Shown here one piece after another: positions 31,177 through 39,800 of a stretch of 64,000 nt of DNA (its first letter is position 1; the number at the start of each line of letters is the position of its first letter). The notes beneath the pieces are model-generated. The model made no database searches. It was not told the DNA's origin and saw only the letters and a program-made list of their open reading frames with translations. The position numbers were made by a program, and so were the translations under genes. This DNA is from a filamentous cyanobacterium ESFC-1 (GTDB lineage: Bacteria; Cyanobacteriota; Cyanobacteriia; Cyanobacteriales; Spirulinaceae), in the NCBI GenBank assembly GCA_000380225.1, contig KB904821.1, forward strand, positions 393,633 through 457,632, read 5' to 3'.

Positions 31177-31734
31177 ATGGCTCAAGATTTAAACAATAAG
31201 AAAATCGCAATTTTACTAGAAAATGGCTTTGAACAAGTGGAAATGACCCAACCGCGACAAGCCTTAGACGAAGCCGGGGCCCAAACCCATTTGGTATCAC
31301 CCCAAGCCGGACAAGTCCAAGGCTGGAATCACTACGATCGCGGCGACCAATTTCCGGTTGATGTAGCTTTAGACCAAGCCAATCCCGATGATTATGACGC
31401 ATTGCTGCTTCCCGGTGGAACTCTCAACCCGGATCAGTTACGGATGAACAAAGACGCAGTGCAGTTTGTGCGGTCGTTTTTTGACGCGAGAAAGCCGGTA
31501 GCCGCGATTTGCCACGGGCCCTGGACTTTGGCAGAAGCAGACGTGGTACAGGGGCGAAAAATGACCTCCTGGCCGTCTTTGCGAACGGATTTGAGAAATG
31601 CCGGGGCTAGTTGGGTGGATCGGTCAGTGGTGGTCGATCGCGGCCTGATTACCAGTCGCAATCCTGGCGATATCGAAGATTTTAACGCAGAAATGCTCAA
31701 AGCCTTTGCTGCAAGTGAAGTCGCTGCTGTATAG
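31177..31734 (+). CDS. DJ-1/PfpI family protein
   Basis: 185 residues. The nucleophile elbow AAICHGPWTLAEA near residue 110 carries the conserved Cys. The preceding ALLLPGGTLNPDQLR and following KMTSWPSLRTDLRNAGA and VVVDRGLITSRNPGD match the PfpI/YhbO subgroup, reported as glyoxalase-III/deglycase or stress proteases; the precise activity is debated. An AGGAGA ribosome site precedes the ATG. The SDR gene begins 15 bp after its stop, so the two form an operon, a pairing that suggests a general stress or carbonyl-detoxification role (inference). Confidence 0.9.
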   Translation: MAQDLNNKKIAILLENGFEQVEMTQPRQALDEAGAQTHLVSPQAGQVQGWNHYDRGDQFPVDVALDQANPDDYDALLLPGGTLNPDQLRMNKDAVQFVRSFFDARKPVAAICHGPWTLAEADVVQGRKMTSWPSLRTDLRNAGASWVDRSVVVDRGLITSRNPGDIEDFNAEMLKAFAASEVAAV

Positions 31735-31749
31735 GGAAAAGGAGAGATT

Positions 31750-32610
31750 ATGACGACTCATAACAAACAACGTCCCCCCCAACATCAAAACGAAACCCCA
31801 GGCCGCGAGTATGAGATGGCCCCGCGGCCTACTACCGAGGATTTGGAATATCAAGGTAGTGGTAAGCTCAAGGATAAGGTGGCTTTGATTACTGGTGGCG
31901 ATAGTGGCATTGGCCGGGCGATCGCGATCGCCTATGCTAAAGAAGGCGCAGATGTGGCGATTGTCTATCTCAACGAACACGGCGACGCAATCGAAACTGA
32001 AAATCAAGTTCAGCAAGAAGGCAAGCGTTGTTTGCGAATTGCTGGCGATATTAAAGACGAACAGTTTTGTAAAAATGTAGTGCAACAAGTGGTCGATGAA
32101 TTGGGCCGCTTGGATGTGGTGGTGAACAATGCCGGAGAACATTTCCCCCAAGAAAGTATTGCAGATATTAGTCTCGAACAACTCGACAGTACCTTTCGGA
32201 CGAATGTATATTCGATGTTCTTTTTTGTGAAAGCGGCATTACCCCACTTACAAGAAGGCAGTACAATTATTAATACCACTTCAGTCACGGCGTATCGTGG
32301 GAGTAGTGGTTTGCTCGATTATTCAGCGAGTAAAGGGGCAATTGTTTCGTTTACGCGATCGCTGGCTAAAAATTTGGCCGACCAAAAAATCCGCGTGAAT
32401 GGGGTGGCCCCTGGGCCGGTTTGGACTCCGTTGATTCCGTCTTCTTATCCCCCTGAACGAGTCGAACATTTTGGCGATAAGGTGGCGTTAAATCGCGCCG
32501 GACAACCTGCCGAAATTGCGCCAAGTTATGTGTTTTTAGCTTCTAAAGATTCGGCTTATATGACGGGTCAGGTGTTGCATCCCAATGGTGGTGAAATGAT
32601 TAATACTTAA
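31750..32610 (+). CDS. Short-chain dehydrogenase/reductase (YhdF/YghA-type)
   Basis: 286 residues, the extended-N-terminus form of classical SDRs. About 40 residues (RPPQHQNETPGREYEMAPRP) precede the Rossmann domain. Cofactor motif TGGDSGIGRA is at about 49-58, NNAG at about 126, and catalytic Ser and YSASK at about 180-196. The N-terminal Pro-rich lead with GREYEM is typical of the group annotated as glucose-1-dehydrogenase-like or oxidoreductase YghA. Substrate unknown; NADP is likely. It is the second gene of a two-gene operon with the DJ-1-type protein. Confidence 0.9.
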   Translation: MTTHNKQRPPQHQNETPGREYEMAPRPTTEDLEYQGSGKLKDKVALITGGDSGIGRAIAIAYAKEGADVAIVYLNEHGDAIETENQVQQEGKRCLRIAGDIKDEQFCKNVVQQVVDELGRLDVVVNNAGEHFPQESIADISLEQLDSTFRTNVYSMFFFVKAALPHLQEGSTIINTTSVTAYRGSSGLLDYSASKGAIVSFTRSLAKNLADQKIRVNGVAPGPVWTPLIPSSYPPERVEHFGDKVALNRAGQPAEIAPSYVFLASKDSAYMTGQVLHPNGGEMINT

Positions 32611-32855
32611 ATAGCATAATTATGGGAATATTTGTTCCTGAAGTTATCGGTTATTTGTATTTACCAAAACTAATAACCAATGACTAATAACAAAATCAGG
32701 GTTTCGGGCTTTTTGGCCCAACGCATCACAACTTTAATTTAGGGGAACTGGGGAAATCGTCAGAATTTGACGCGATTCCCCTACTTTTTGGGGAATTGGG
32801 GATCGCCCTATTTGGAAAACTTACCCTTGTACAATGGGAATTGAGACAAAAGGAG

Positions 32856-34532
32856 ATGGTTGTGTTTTACGCCAAAAAGCAGCATTTAGTCCGGGGCGAT
32901 CGCGTTCTAGGTCAATTGTGGCAATGGACAAAAAACGCGGTAGTATCTTGCTATTCTCCAACCCTGAACCCCTCTGATATATTATGTTGTCCGGCGGCCT
33001 TTCCCGAAAATGAGGAGGAACGCCTCGCCGCTTTAGAACGGTATGATATCCTCGATACTCTGCCCGAACAAGCCTTTGACGACCTCACAGCGTTGGCTGC
33101 TTATATTTGTAATACGCCCATTGCCCTAGTGAGTTTAATCGATGCAAATCGGCAATGGTTTAAATCTAAAATGGGCTTGGGTGATGTCTCTGAAACCCCC
33201 AGAGAATCTTCATTTTGCGCCCATGCGATTCTCAACCCCGAAGATGTCTTGGTGATTCCCGATGCGACTCAAGACGAGCGTTTTGCCCGCAATCCTTTGG
33301 TTTTGGGGCCGCCTTATATTCGTTTCTATGCGGGTGCGCCTTTGGTGACTCCCCAGGGCTTTCCCATTGGGACATTGTGCGCCATCGACACGCAACCCCA
33401 GCAATTGTCTGAGAAGCAACTCGAAGCCCTACAACGCCTTAGTCGTCAGGCGATCGCGCAAATGGAGTTACAAATCAATTTGACCCGCTTAGAACGGCAA
33501 GTAAAGCGCAATCAGCAAGTGAAAACCAAACTCCGGGCCAGCGATCGCCAAGTGGTAGATTTACTCGAAAACATGACCGATGGCTTTTTTGCCCTGAATC
33601 AAGAACGCTGTTTTACCTACGTCAATGCTCAAGCGAGTCGCATTCTTCAGCGTGAAAGTGAAGATTTACTTTGTCATCAATTTAGTTCTATTTTACCGGA
33701 ATTTAAAAATTCCATTTTTGAAAAACATCTCAATCAAGCCCAAAACCAGCAAAGTAGTATTACCTTTGAAACCCGCTATCACAATCGCTGGCTCGAAATC
33801 CGTATATTCCCGTCTTACGAGGGGGTTTCGGTGTTTTTCCATGATATTACCCAACGCAAACAAACCGATGCGGCGTTGAAGCGGGAAAAGCAAAAAGTTG
33901 AAAGTTTATTATTAAATATTTTACCAAAATCGATTGTTGAAAATCTTAAAGATAATTCTGGTTTATTAGCAGAAAACTATATTGCTGAGAATTATAAATC
34001 AGCGACTATTTTGTTCGCAGATTTAGTGAACTTCACGCAAATTTCCAGTCAAAAAACACCCCAAGAATTAGTAATTATGCTCAACCGGATTTTTTCGGCT
34101 TTCGATCGTTTAACGATGGAACGGGGCTTAGAAAAAATCAAAACCATTGGGGATGCTTATTTGGTGGCAGGAGGACTGCCGGAAAGACGAGATAATGGCG
34201 CGATCGCGATCGCGGATTTAGCCTTGGCCATGCAACGCACTTTAGCCGAACTCAACGGCAGTTTAGGCTTAGAAATGCAACTGCGAATCGGCATTAATAC
34301 CGGGTCTGTGGTTGCAGGAGTGATTGGGACGAATAAATTTACTTACGATTTGTGGGGAGATGCGGTCAACATTGCGAGTCGCATGGAATCTCAGGGTCAA
34401 GCGGGTAAAATTCAAATTTCTCAATCGACTTACGAAGCCCTCAAAGCTCATTATCATTGCCTAAAACGGGGTCAAATTAAAATCAAAGGTAAGGGCAAAA
34501 TGAATACTTATTGGTTGGGCGATCGCCAATAA
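32856..34532 (+). CDS. GAF-PAS class III adenylate cyclase
   Basis: About 558 residues. A GAF domain (residues ~65-200; [31 protein letters not shown]), a PAS domain (~230-345) and a class III cyclase domain (~375-555). The cyclase has [11 protein letters not shown] and [15 protein letters not shown] (metal Asp residues and substrate Lys) and [15 protein letters not shown]. The Lys/Asp pair points to ATP rather than GTP. Start choice: ATG 32856 and GTG 32862 are both possible; AGGAG at 32851-32855 is better spaced for the GTG. A TTG at 32796 is unlikely. It acts in the cytosol to make cAMP when the GAF/PAS input is engaged. The ligand is unknown. Confidence 0.87.
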   Translation: MVVFYAKKQHLVRGDRVLGQLWQWTKNAVVSCYSPTLNPSDILCCPAAFPENEEERLAALERYDILDTLPEQAFDDLTALAAYICNTPIALVSLIDANRQWFKSKMGLGDVSETPRESSFCAHAILNPEDVLVIPDATQDERFARNPLVLGPPYIRFYAGAPLVTPQGFPIGTLCAIDTQPQQLSEKQLEALQRLSRQAIAQMELQINLTRLERQVKRNQQVKTKLRASDRQVVDLLENMTDGFFALNQERCFTYVNAQASRILQRESEDLLCHQFSSILPEFKNSIFEKHLNQAQNQQSSITFETRYHNRWLEIRIFPSYEGVSVFFHDITQRKQTDAALKREKQKVESLLLNILPKSIVENLKDNSGLLAENYIAENYKSATILFADLVNFTQISSQKTPQELVIMLNRIFSAFDRLTMERGLEKIKTIGDAYLVAGGLPERRDNGAIAIADLALAMQRTLAELNGSLGLEMQLRIGINTGSVVAGVIGTNKFTYDLWGDAVNIASRMESQGQAGKIQISQSTYEALKAHYHCLKRGQIKIKGKGKMNTYWLGDRQ

Positions 34533-34563
34533 AAAAAGCCCAAAACGACAAGTTCAGGGCTTT
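34531..34563 (-). terminator. Terminator of chaB-like gene (possibly bidirectional)
   Basis: Minus-strand stem AAAGCCC/GGGCTTT followed by seven T, 50 bp after the ChaB stop and touching the stop of the cyclase gene on the other strand. Confidence 0.7.
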
Positions 34564-34612
34564 AATGGATGACAACTGATTCAAAAATGAATTAGAAAAA
34601 TACCGTAAAACT

Positions 34613-34858
34613 TTAATTACCCGGCATTGTTCCGGTATTGGTGCCACCGGGGCCGCCTTCGGGTTTATGATGCCAATTACCTTGGGAATCTTGTTCGTAA
34701 CTGTTACTCACAGAATTCCAAGCCACTTCTTGGGCTTTGGCTTCGGGCATTCCTTCAGAGGACGCACTATTAAAAGCAGTCATATAAATTTGTTGCGCTT
34801 CGTTCGGCAGTTGACCTTGGATTTGTTGCGGTAGTTCGCTAATTGCACTATAACTCAT
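34613..34858 (-). CDS. chaB: ChaB family protein
   Basis: 81 residues, the family's size, with SELPQQIQGQLPNEAQQIYM and EVAWNSVSNSYEQD, the helical ChaB core, and a Gly/Pro-rich tail. In Escherichia coli ChaB is thought to regulate the ChaA cation antiporter; no chaA lies here, and the cyanobacterial role is unknown. The start is preceded by AGGAG at 6 bp. The next upstream gene is 130 bp away. Confidence 0.83.
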   Translation of the reverse strand: MSYSAISELPQQIQGQLPNEAQQIYMTAFNSASSEGMPEAKAQEVAWNSVSNSYEQDSQGNWHHKPEGGPGGTNTGTMPGN

Positions 34859-34991
34859 ATATAATCTCCTTAAACTAAAGTTAGTTATATTTTTTAGTCA
34901 AACAAAACTAACGGTTTAATTCGTCTTTCTTTGGAGATATTCTGCCGACCGAGAGTAAATCTTTGGGACGAAAATTCAATCGAGGTAACCT

Positions 34992-35408
34992 TTAAGCTGA
35001 TTGGCGAACTCCAATCAATTCCCTGGCCGTCGCCATCAAAGTTTCGAGATTAACGGGCTTAGATAAGTAGTGAGTAAAACCCGCATTGAGAGCGCGATCG
35101 CAGTCTTCCTGTTTGGCCGCAGCCGTCAGCGCGATCGCCGGTAGAGGTCTTAAATTTTCTTGATGTTCGAGTTGGCGAATCTGACGAATTAAACTATAGC
35201 CGTCTTGCTCCGGCATAACCAGATCGCTGATCAAAAGATGCGGTCGAAACTGATTTAACAACTGCAAAGCCTCTGATACAGACGAAACTGCCTTGACTTG
35301 GGCACCATACGCTTCAAACAAAGTAACAAGCAAGTCTTGGGAGTCTTGATGATCGTCCACGATCAACAATCGGACATTCTCGAACCGAATATTCATGGAT
35401 TTGCTCAA
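34992..35408 (-). CDS. Single-domain response regulator (CheY-like receiver)
   Basis: 138 residues: one receiver domain only. Acidic pocket LLIVDDHQD at about 15-22, phospho-acceptor Asp in LLISDLVMPEQDGY near 60, conserved Thr in ALTAAAK near 93, and Lys in YLSKPVN near 115. There is no output domain, so it relays phosphate or binds a partner. The start could also be the Met at residue 5. No histidine kinase is adjacent; the candidates are the hybrid kinases at 39.8-44.9 kb and 58.4 kb. Confidence 0.88.
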   Translation of the reverse strand: MSKSMNIRFENVRLLIVDDHQDSQDLLVTLFEAYGAQVKAVSSVSEALQLLNQFRPHLLISDLVMPEQDGYSLIRQIRQLEHQENLRPLPAIALTAAAKQEDCDRALNAGFTHYLSKPVNLETLMATARELIGVRQSA

Positions 35409-35634
35409 ATGGGTTGATTCAGGGTTTGGGGGTACGTTGAAGTTTTGATCTGTTATTTTTTGTTAAACTAAGCGGCCATTACTCAGCAGCGACACCTAAA
35501 GTATTATGAGTGGGATGTAACTGGCTAAAGTTTACTTTAGTCGAGGTTGTAAGTTAGTATAACTAGCCTATTTTCCCACAAGAGCCAAAATTTTTCCGTC
35601 CGTTACCGTACATAGGCTTGACACAGAATGAGAC

Positions 35635-36351
35635 TTAACTTGAGGTCTCTTCCTCATCTCGTCTAGAAGCCAAAAGGCGGTTAAACTCATCTTTAACAAC
35701 GGTGTAACATTCGCAAGCAGCATTTTTGAGCTTATTGCGGTCGAGAATCATAATTTTGCCGCGAGAATAGCGAATGCAGCCTTCTTGCTGTAGCACTCCG
35801 GCGGCTACTGTAACGCTGGCTCGGCGCGTTCCGAGCATATTGGCAATATATTCTTGGGTGAGGAGTAACTCGGAGGTCAGAGCGCAATCTTGGGCAGACA
35901 GTAACCAGCGAGCCAAGCGAGATTCGAGGGAGTGCAAACGGTTACAGGTGGCGGTTTGACTGACTTGGGTTAACAGGGCTTGAGTGTACAAAAGTAGGAT
36001 GCGTTGCAACTGACCGCTTTGGTGAAAGAAGTTTTTTAATACCGCAGCATCCATCCGCATCGCCGATCCCGCAATTTGTACAACGGCGCAGTTGGTGGTA
36101 TAACCGCCTTCTAGAAAAACTGGAACACCAACCATACCATCATTACCCACCATTCCTACTTCTATCGTCGCTCCATTTTCGACAATGGAAACCAGAGACA
36201 CCATCGCTTCATTCGGAAAGTAGACACAGCGAATTTCTTCTCTGGGTTCGTATAGGACTTGTCCTAAGAGTAAGTGGACTTCTTCGAGATAGGGTTCTAG
36301 GGTTTGGTATTCTTCTGGGGGTAGGGATGACAAGAGTTGGTTGATTGGCAC
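35635..36351 (-). CDS. Crp/Fnr family transcriptional regulator
   Basis: 238 residues. An N-terminal cyclic-nucleotide-binding-like domain (about 15-140) is followed by a Crp-type winged helix (about 150-225; TQEYIANMLGTRRASVTVAAG). In the phosphate-binding cassette the usual Arg-containing GE...R.A motif is replaced by VGMVGNDGMVGVPVFLEGG, so cAMP binding is doubtful despite the three cyclases in this window. No Fe-S cysteine cluster is obvious. It is a DNA-binding regulator of unknown signal and targets. Confidence 0.86.
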   Translation of the reverse strand: MPINQLLSSLPPEEYQTLEPYLEEVHLLLGQVLYEPREEIRCVYFPNEAMVSLVSIVENGATIEVGMVGNDGMVGVPVFLEGGYTTNCAVVQIAGSAMRMDAAVLKNFFHQSGQLQRILLLYTQALLTQVSQTATCNRLHSLESRLARWLLSAQDCALTSELLLTQEYIANMLGTRRASVTVAAGVLQQEGCIRYSRGKIMILDRNKLKNAACECYTVVKDEFNRLLASRRDEEETSS

Positions 36352-37100
36352 GTTAATATACTCCTATGGTGGCTTGCTCGCGAGAGGGCAAGTAACCCAG
36401 AGGACAGAAGGTAAAACTGGGGGCAGTTTTAGACGCAAACTGATTCTCTCTTGGGCAGTTTCGCTCTTGCCAGAAATGACCGACTGCAAACTCAAGGTCA
36501 AGAAAAGAGGTAGCAATGAGTTAGACTCGGCCAAAGTACGTTATTTGTTGTCCGAGTGCCGATATGGTCAGTTTGCGAGAAATTGCTGCTAATTCACGAA
36601 AAAAAGCGCAATTTCTATGACCCGTTTATATGGGAACAATACACAGTTTATTGCTTTTAGTCAGTACGGTTGCGTACATACTACAGGGGCCGACGCTTTC
36701 GGGGATGGGACTCAATCATGGCTATCTGTCTAAAGGTAGAGATATATTCGAGGAGACGATCGCGATCGCGCCCTGGGAACCGTCCTGATGGCTGTTGTGA
36801 GAAACTTAAACTGCGATTTTTAATTTGTAATCTTCAATATGAGTAATCGATATTTGATTTTATAACACATTACCTTTTAAATTAGTTAGGAGTGCTTTGC
36901 ACATATTTATTTCTTATGACAGAGCAAATGACAACCCAAAACATTGCAAGATAAGAACAGTATTCAGGGGGAATTAATCGAATTGATTTAAGGGATGTCA
37001 TTGACCCAATCTTAAATGCTCAATTGATTCTACGTTCATTCAAATTCAGTAATTCCCAATTGAATTTTTCTTACTATTTTGTTCTTTAAGGTGATTTTTT
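36352..37100. other. Gene-free stretch between regulator and small membrane protein
   Basis: AT-rich, about 750 bp. I see no repeat array, RNA gene or convincing frame. A frame at 36341-36592 overlaps the Crp start and lacks coding character. Confidence 0.5.
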
Positions 37101-37451
37101 ATGGAGGCTCAATCTTTTTTTAATCCTCAATCTCAAGGCCAGACGACCGAAAGTCAGACCGAGAGAGTGATTTCTCGCAACCCCATGCCAGATAATAATG
37201 GTCAATTTAACAGTGACTTAATTTTATTACCGACTTCCCTCCTGGCCATTGGGGGGATTGTCACTGTTCTTTTAGGTTTAAATCTTAAAAAAAATGTACG
37301 CAATCGCCTGACTACCCTACAACGGGTCAAGCAAATGCCTTGCGCGAATTGCCGTTATTTTAAAAACAATCCTTACCTCAAATGTGCGGTGAATCCGGCT
37401 GTCGTTTTGACCCAAGAGGCCCACAATTGTTCGGATTATCAAAGCCACTAA
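37101..37451 (+). CDS. Small membrane protein with Cys-rich tail
   Basis: 116 residues: a polar N-terminus, one membrane segment near residues 45-65 (LLPTSLLAIGGIVTVLLGLN) and a C-terminal tail with four Cys in the pattern CANCRYF...CAVNP...NCSDY, suggesting metal binding or disulfides. The ATG follows AAGG at about 12 bp. Similar short proteins are widespread in cyanobacteria but have no known function. There is no close neighbour on the same strand. Confidence 0.65.
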   Translation: MEAQSFFNPQSQGQTTESQTERVISRNPMPDNNGQFNSDLILLPTSLLAIGGIVTVLLGLNLKKNVRNRLTTLQRVKQMPCANCRYFKNNPYLKCAVNPAVVLTQEAHNCSDYQSH

Positions 37452-37489
37452 TTTAACGTGAGTTTGGGTTAAGAAATGGGGGTTTGGGG

Positions 37490-37560
37490 TTTGATATTAG
37501 CTTGTCCTCAGCCCTCACCCCAAACCCCTCTCCCACGGGAGAAGGGCTTCTAAATTCCGA
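37490..37560. repeat. REP-like CCCTCACCCC hairpin
   Basis: CCCTCACCCCAAACCCCTC followed by GGGAGAAGGGC; the same element is at 9741, 48565, 48796 and 62480. Confidence 0.6.
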
Positions 37561-37594
37561 TTTGTACGAACTGTACCGACGCTTTGCCGTACTG

Positions 37595-37712
37595 CTTTGT
37601 TTAATTTGTGAAGTTTTAGAACCCCGGTTTCTAGCTAAAAGCTTTAACTTGACTGTGTAAGCAGGTAATAAACCGGGGTTCTCGCGAAGCGTGGTTGTTT
37701 TTTCGGATTTAA
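37595..37712. mobile_element. ATATCAAATCCG-type MITE, inverted copy
   Basis: Contains CCCCGGTTTCTAGC, TGACTGTGTAAGCAGGTAA and ends near GGTTGTTTTTTCGGATT, matching 27186-27315 in reverse at the ends. The right terminal repeat is degenerate. Confidence 0.55.
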
Positions 37713-37769
37713 TCTCAATTTTAAGTGGCGAGAGTTGGGGGAGGAAAGTCGCCTTAATTTTGATGCGAC

Positions 37770-39800
37770 TTAGGGTAAAGCTGGAAACAGGGGTTCTTGG
37801 GCAGTTTTAGAAGCCAGCAACCAATAGGTGAGCATCTTGCCTTTTCCCTTAACCGAAATAACGCCCCGTGGTTCTAAGATAAACTCATCTTTGAGGTGTT
37901 CGCAAGTCACAGCCGAGACTTGAATTTTACCGGGAATGCCGCTAGATTCCATGCGGGAGGCCAAGTTTACCGTATCTCCCCACAGATCGTAACTAAACTT
38001 GCTCATGCCGATAATACCCGCGACCACTGTACCAACGTGAATGCCAATTCGCAGTTGAAATTGTTGGGTGGGGGAGTTAGAGTTGAGACGAGCGAGGGAT
38101 TGTTGCATTGCTAGAGCCATCAGCGCGATCGCGCGGTTGCTGTCGGATCGGGGGGTGGGGAGTCCCCCAACCACCATATAAGCATCACCGATGGTTTTAA
38201 TTTTTTCGAGGCCGTAATGTAGTGCCAGACGGTCAAACTCTGAAAAAATGGTGTTGAGGGTGGCTACCAGTTTATGGGGTTGCGATCGCGCCGCAATATC
38301 AGTAAAACCTGCGATGTCTGCAAACAAAACACTAACATTGGTAAACTGATCGGCGATGGGGGTTTCTCCAGCTTTTAAGCGAGCCGCGACGGGATCGGGC
38401 AGAATATTGAGTAAGAGTTTCTCGGTTTCCGCCATTTGCTGTTGTAGGGCAATTTCGGCTTTTTTGCGCTGAATATCGGCTCCCAACTGTGCCGCCACTG
38501 CCCGGACTAATTCCATCAAACTGGGCTGACAGGGAGTCGCTTGAGCTTTATAAAAAATCAAAATCGCCAGCAATTCATCACCAGCGAGGATCGGCATACC
38601 AAAGGCCGTTTTTAAGCCCAATTCCGTCGCGATCGCGCTCCATTTTCCCGTATCGGGGGGAGATTGACCGAGGGTTAGCCAATAGGGATGTTTGACTTGC
38701 CCAATATAACCGGGTAAGTCTTCCCCCCTTTGCACCTGTCGATTGTGGTTATAAGCATTTAAAGGGGCAAAGCGATCGCGACTCGATGCTAAGTCTGCAA
38801 TATGAATCAAAGCGGTTTCGTCTTCGTTGACTTGCCAAGCCTCGCCATAATCCCAAAAAATGCGATCGCACACCAAGGCCAAAACTGTCGCGATCGCGTC
38901 TTCTAAGCGCTCTGAATGGGTAATCGCTTGGTTAGCGTCTGAAATCAGCTTAATTTGCCGTTCGTTGCGCTTGCGGACGCTAATATCGCGAGCCACTGCC
39001 ATGACAGAGGTATCACTCCAAGAGGTAATATCCACATTCAGCCACAATTCTTCCCCTTCGGCTCGCAAACATAAATCCCAACTCAGGGTAATGTTTTGAG
39101 CTAAGGCTTGCGTAATGCGATCGACCCAAGGCGCACTTTTTTCAGGATCGAACAACTGCTCTAAAATCATCCCCACCCAGTCAATTCCGGGAGCCGTTTG
39201 GCAACTCCAGCGCGTCGGTAAAATATCAATATCGCCGATTTGACCGTCTTCTAGGGCAATAGTTAGCACCAAGTCCTGCATCGACTCAAACATCCCTCTG
39301 AGCTTTATTTCCGAGGTGCTGAGCCGTTGTTCGAGTAACTGACGCTCGCGGATTTCTGCTTGTAACTTATCGTTTTGGGCTTGCAGTTGTTCCCGTAAAA
39401 AGCGCTCTTGCAATTGCAACCGCACCCGCGCTGCGACTTCGGCAGTATAAAACGGCTTGGTAATATAATCGGCTCCCCCCACAGCGAAACCCTCTGTCTT
39501 ATCATCCTCCTCGCTCAAAGCGCTCAAAAACACCACCGGAATATTTTGGGTTTCAGGATTGGCTTTGAGAGCGCGGCAGACTTGATACCCATTCATATCG
39601 GGCATCATAATATCAAGTAATACTAAATCCGGTTGAAAGCGTCCCGCACTTTCGATGGCCAATTTACCACTGGGAGCAAATCGCACTTGGGTATATCCCT
39701 GCTCTTTGAGTAAGTTGCCCAACAACCGTAAATTTGCCGGAATGTCATCCACTACCAAGATTTTCGCAGTTGTTTTCCAAGTTAAATCGTCATCCATCAA
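37770..39800 (-). CDS. Receiver-PAS-GAF-class III adenylate cyclase
   Basis: 676 residues. Receiver (about 10-130; ILVVDDIPANLRLLG, phospho-Asp in LVLLDIMMPDMNGYQ), PAS-like (about 160-280), GAF (about 295-455) and class III cyclase (about 490-660; [45 protein letters not shown]). The Lys/Asp substrate residues indicate adenylate cyclase. The start overlaps the stop of the upstream hybrid kinase by 11 bp, so translation is probably coupled and the kinase may phosphorylate this receiver. It is the last gene of the four-gene signalling run. Confidence 0.88.
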   Translation of the reverse strand: MMDDDLTWKTTAKILVVDDIPANLRLLGNLLKEQGYTQVRFAPSGKLAIESAGRFQPDLVLLDIMMPDMNGYQVCRALKANPETQNIPVVFLSALSEEDDKTEGFAVGGADYITKPFYTAEVAARVRLQLQERFLREQLQAQNDKLQAEIRERQLLEQRLSTSEIKLRGMFESMQDLVLTIALEDGQIGDIDILPTRWSCQTAPGIDWVGMILEQLFDPEKSAPWVDRITQALAQNITLSWDLCLRAEGEELWLNVDITSWSDTSVMAVARDISVRKRNERQIKLISDANQAITHSERLEDAIATVLALVCDRIFWDYGEAWQVNEDETALIHIADLASSRDRFAPLNAYNHNRQVQRGEDLPGYIGQVKHPYWLTLGQSPPDTGKWSAIATELGLKTAFGMPILAGDELLAILIFYKAQATPCQPSLMELVRAVAAQLGADIQRKKAEIALQQQMAETEKLLLNILPDPVAARLKAGETPIADQFTNVSVLFADIAGFTDIAARSQPHKLVATLNTIFSEFDRLALHYGLEKIKTIGDAYMVVGGLPTPRSDSNRAIALMALAMQQSLARLNSNSPTQQFQLRIGIHVGTVVAGIIGMSKFSYDLWGDTVNLASRMESSGIPGKIQVSAVTCEHLKDEFILEPRGVISVKGKGKMLTYWLLASKTAQEPLFPALP

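Noticed and set aside
36341-36592. 83-residue frame divergent from the Crp gene
   Set aside because: Overlaps the Crp start, with irregular composition, no ribosome site and no hydrophobic or motif pattern.
37740-37772. AAGTCGC/GCGACTT inverted repeat after the REC-cyclase stop as a terminator
   Set aside because: Pairing is fair but there is no T-run, and it overlaps the stop codon.
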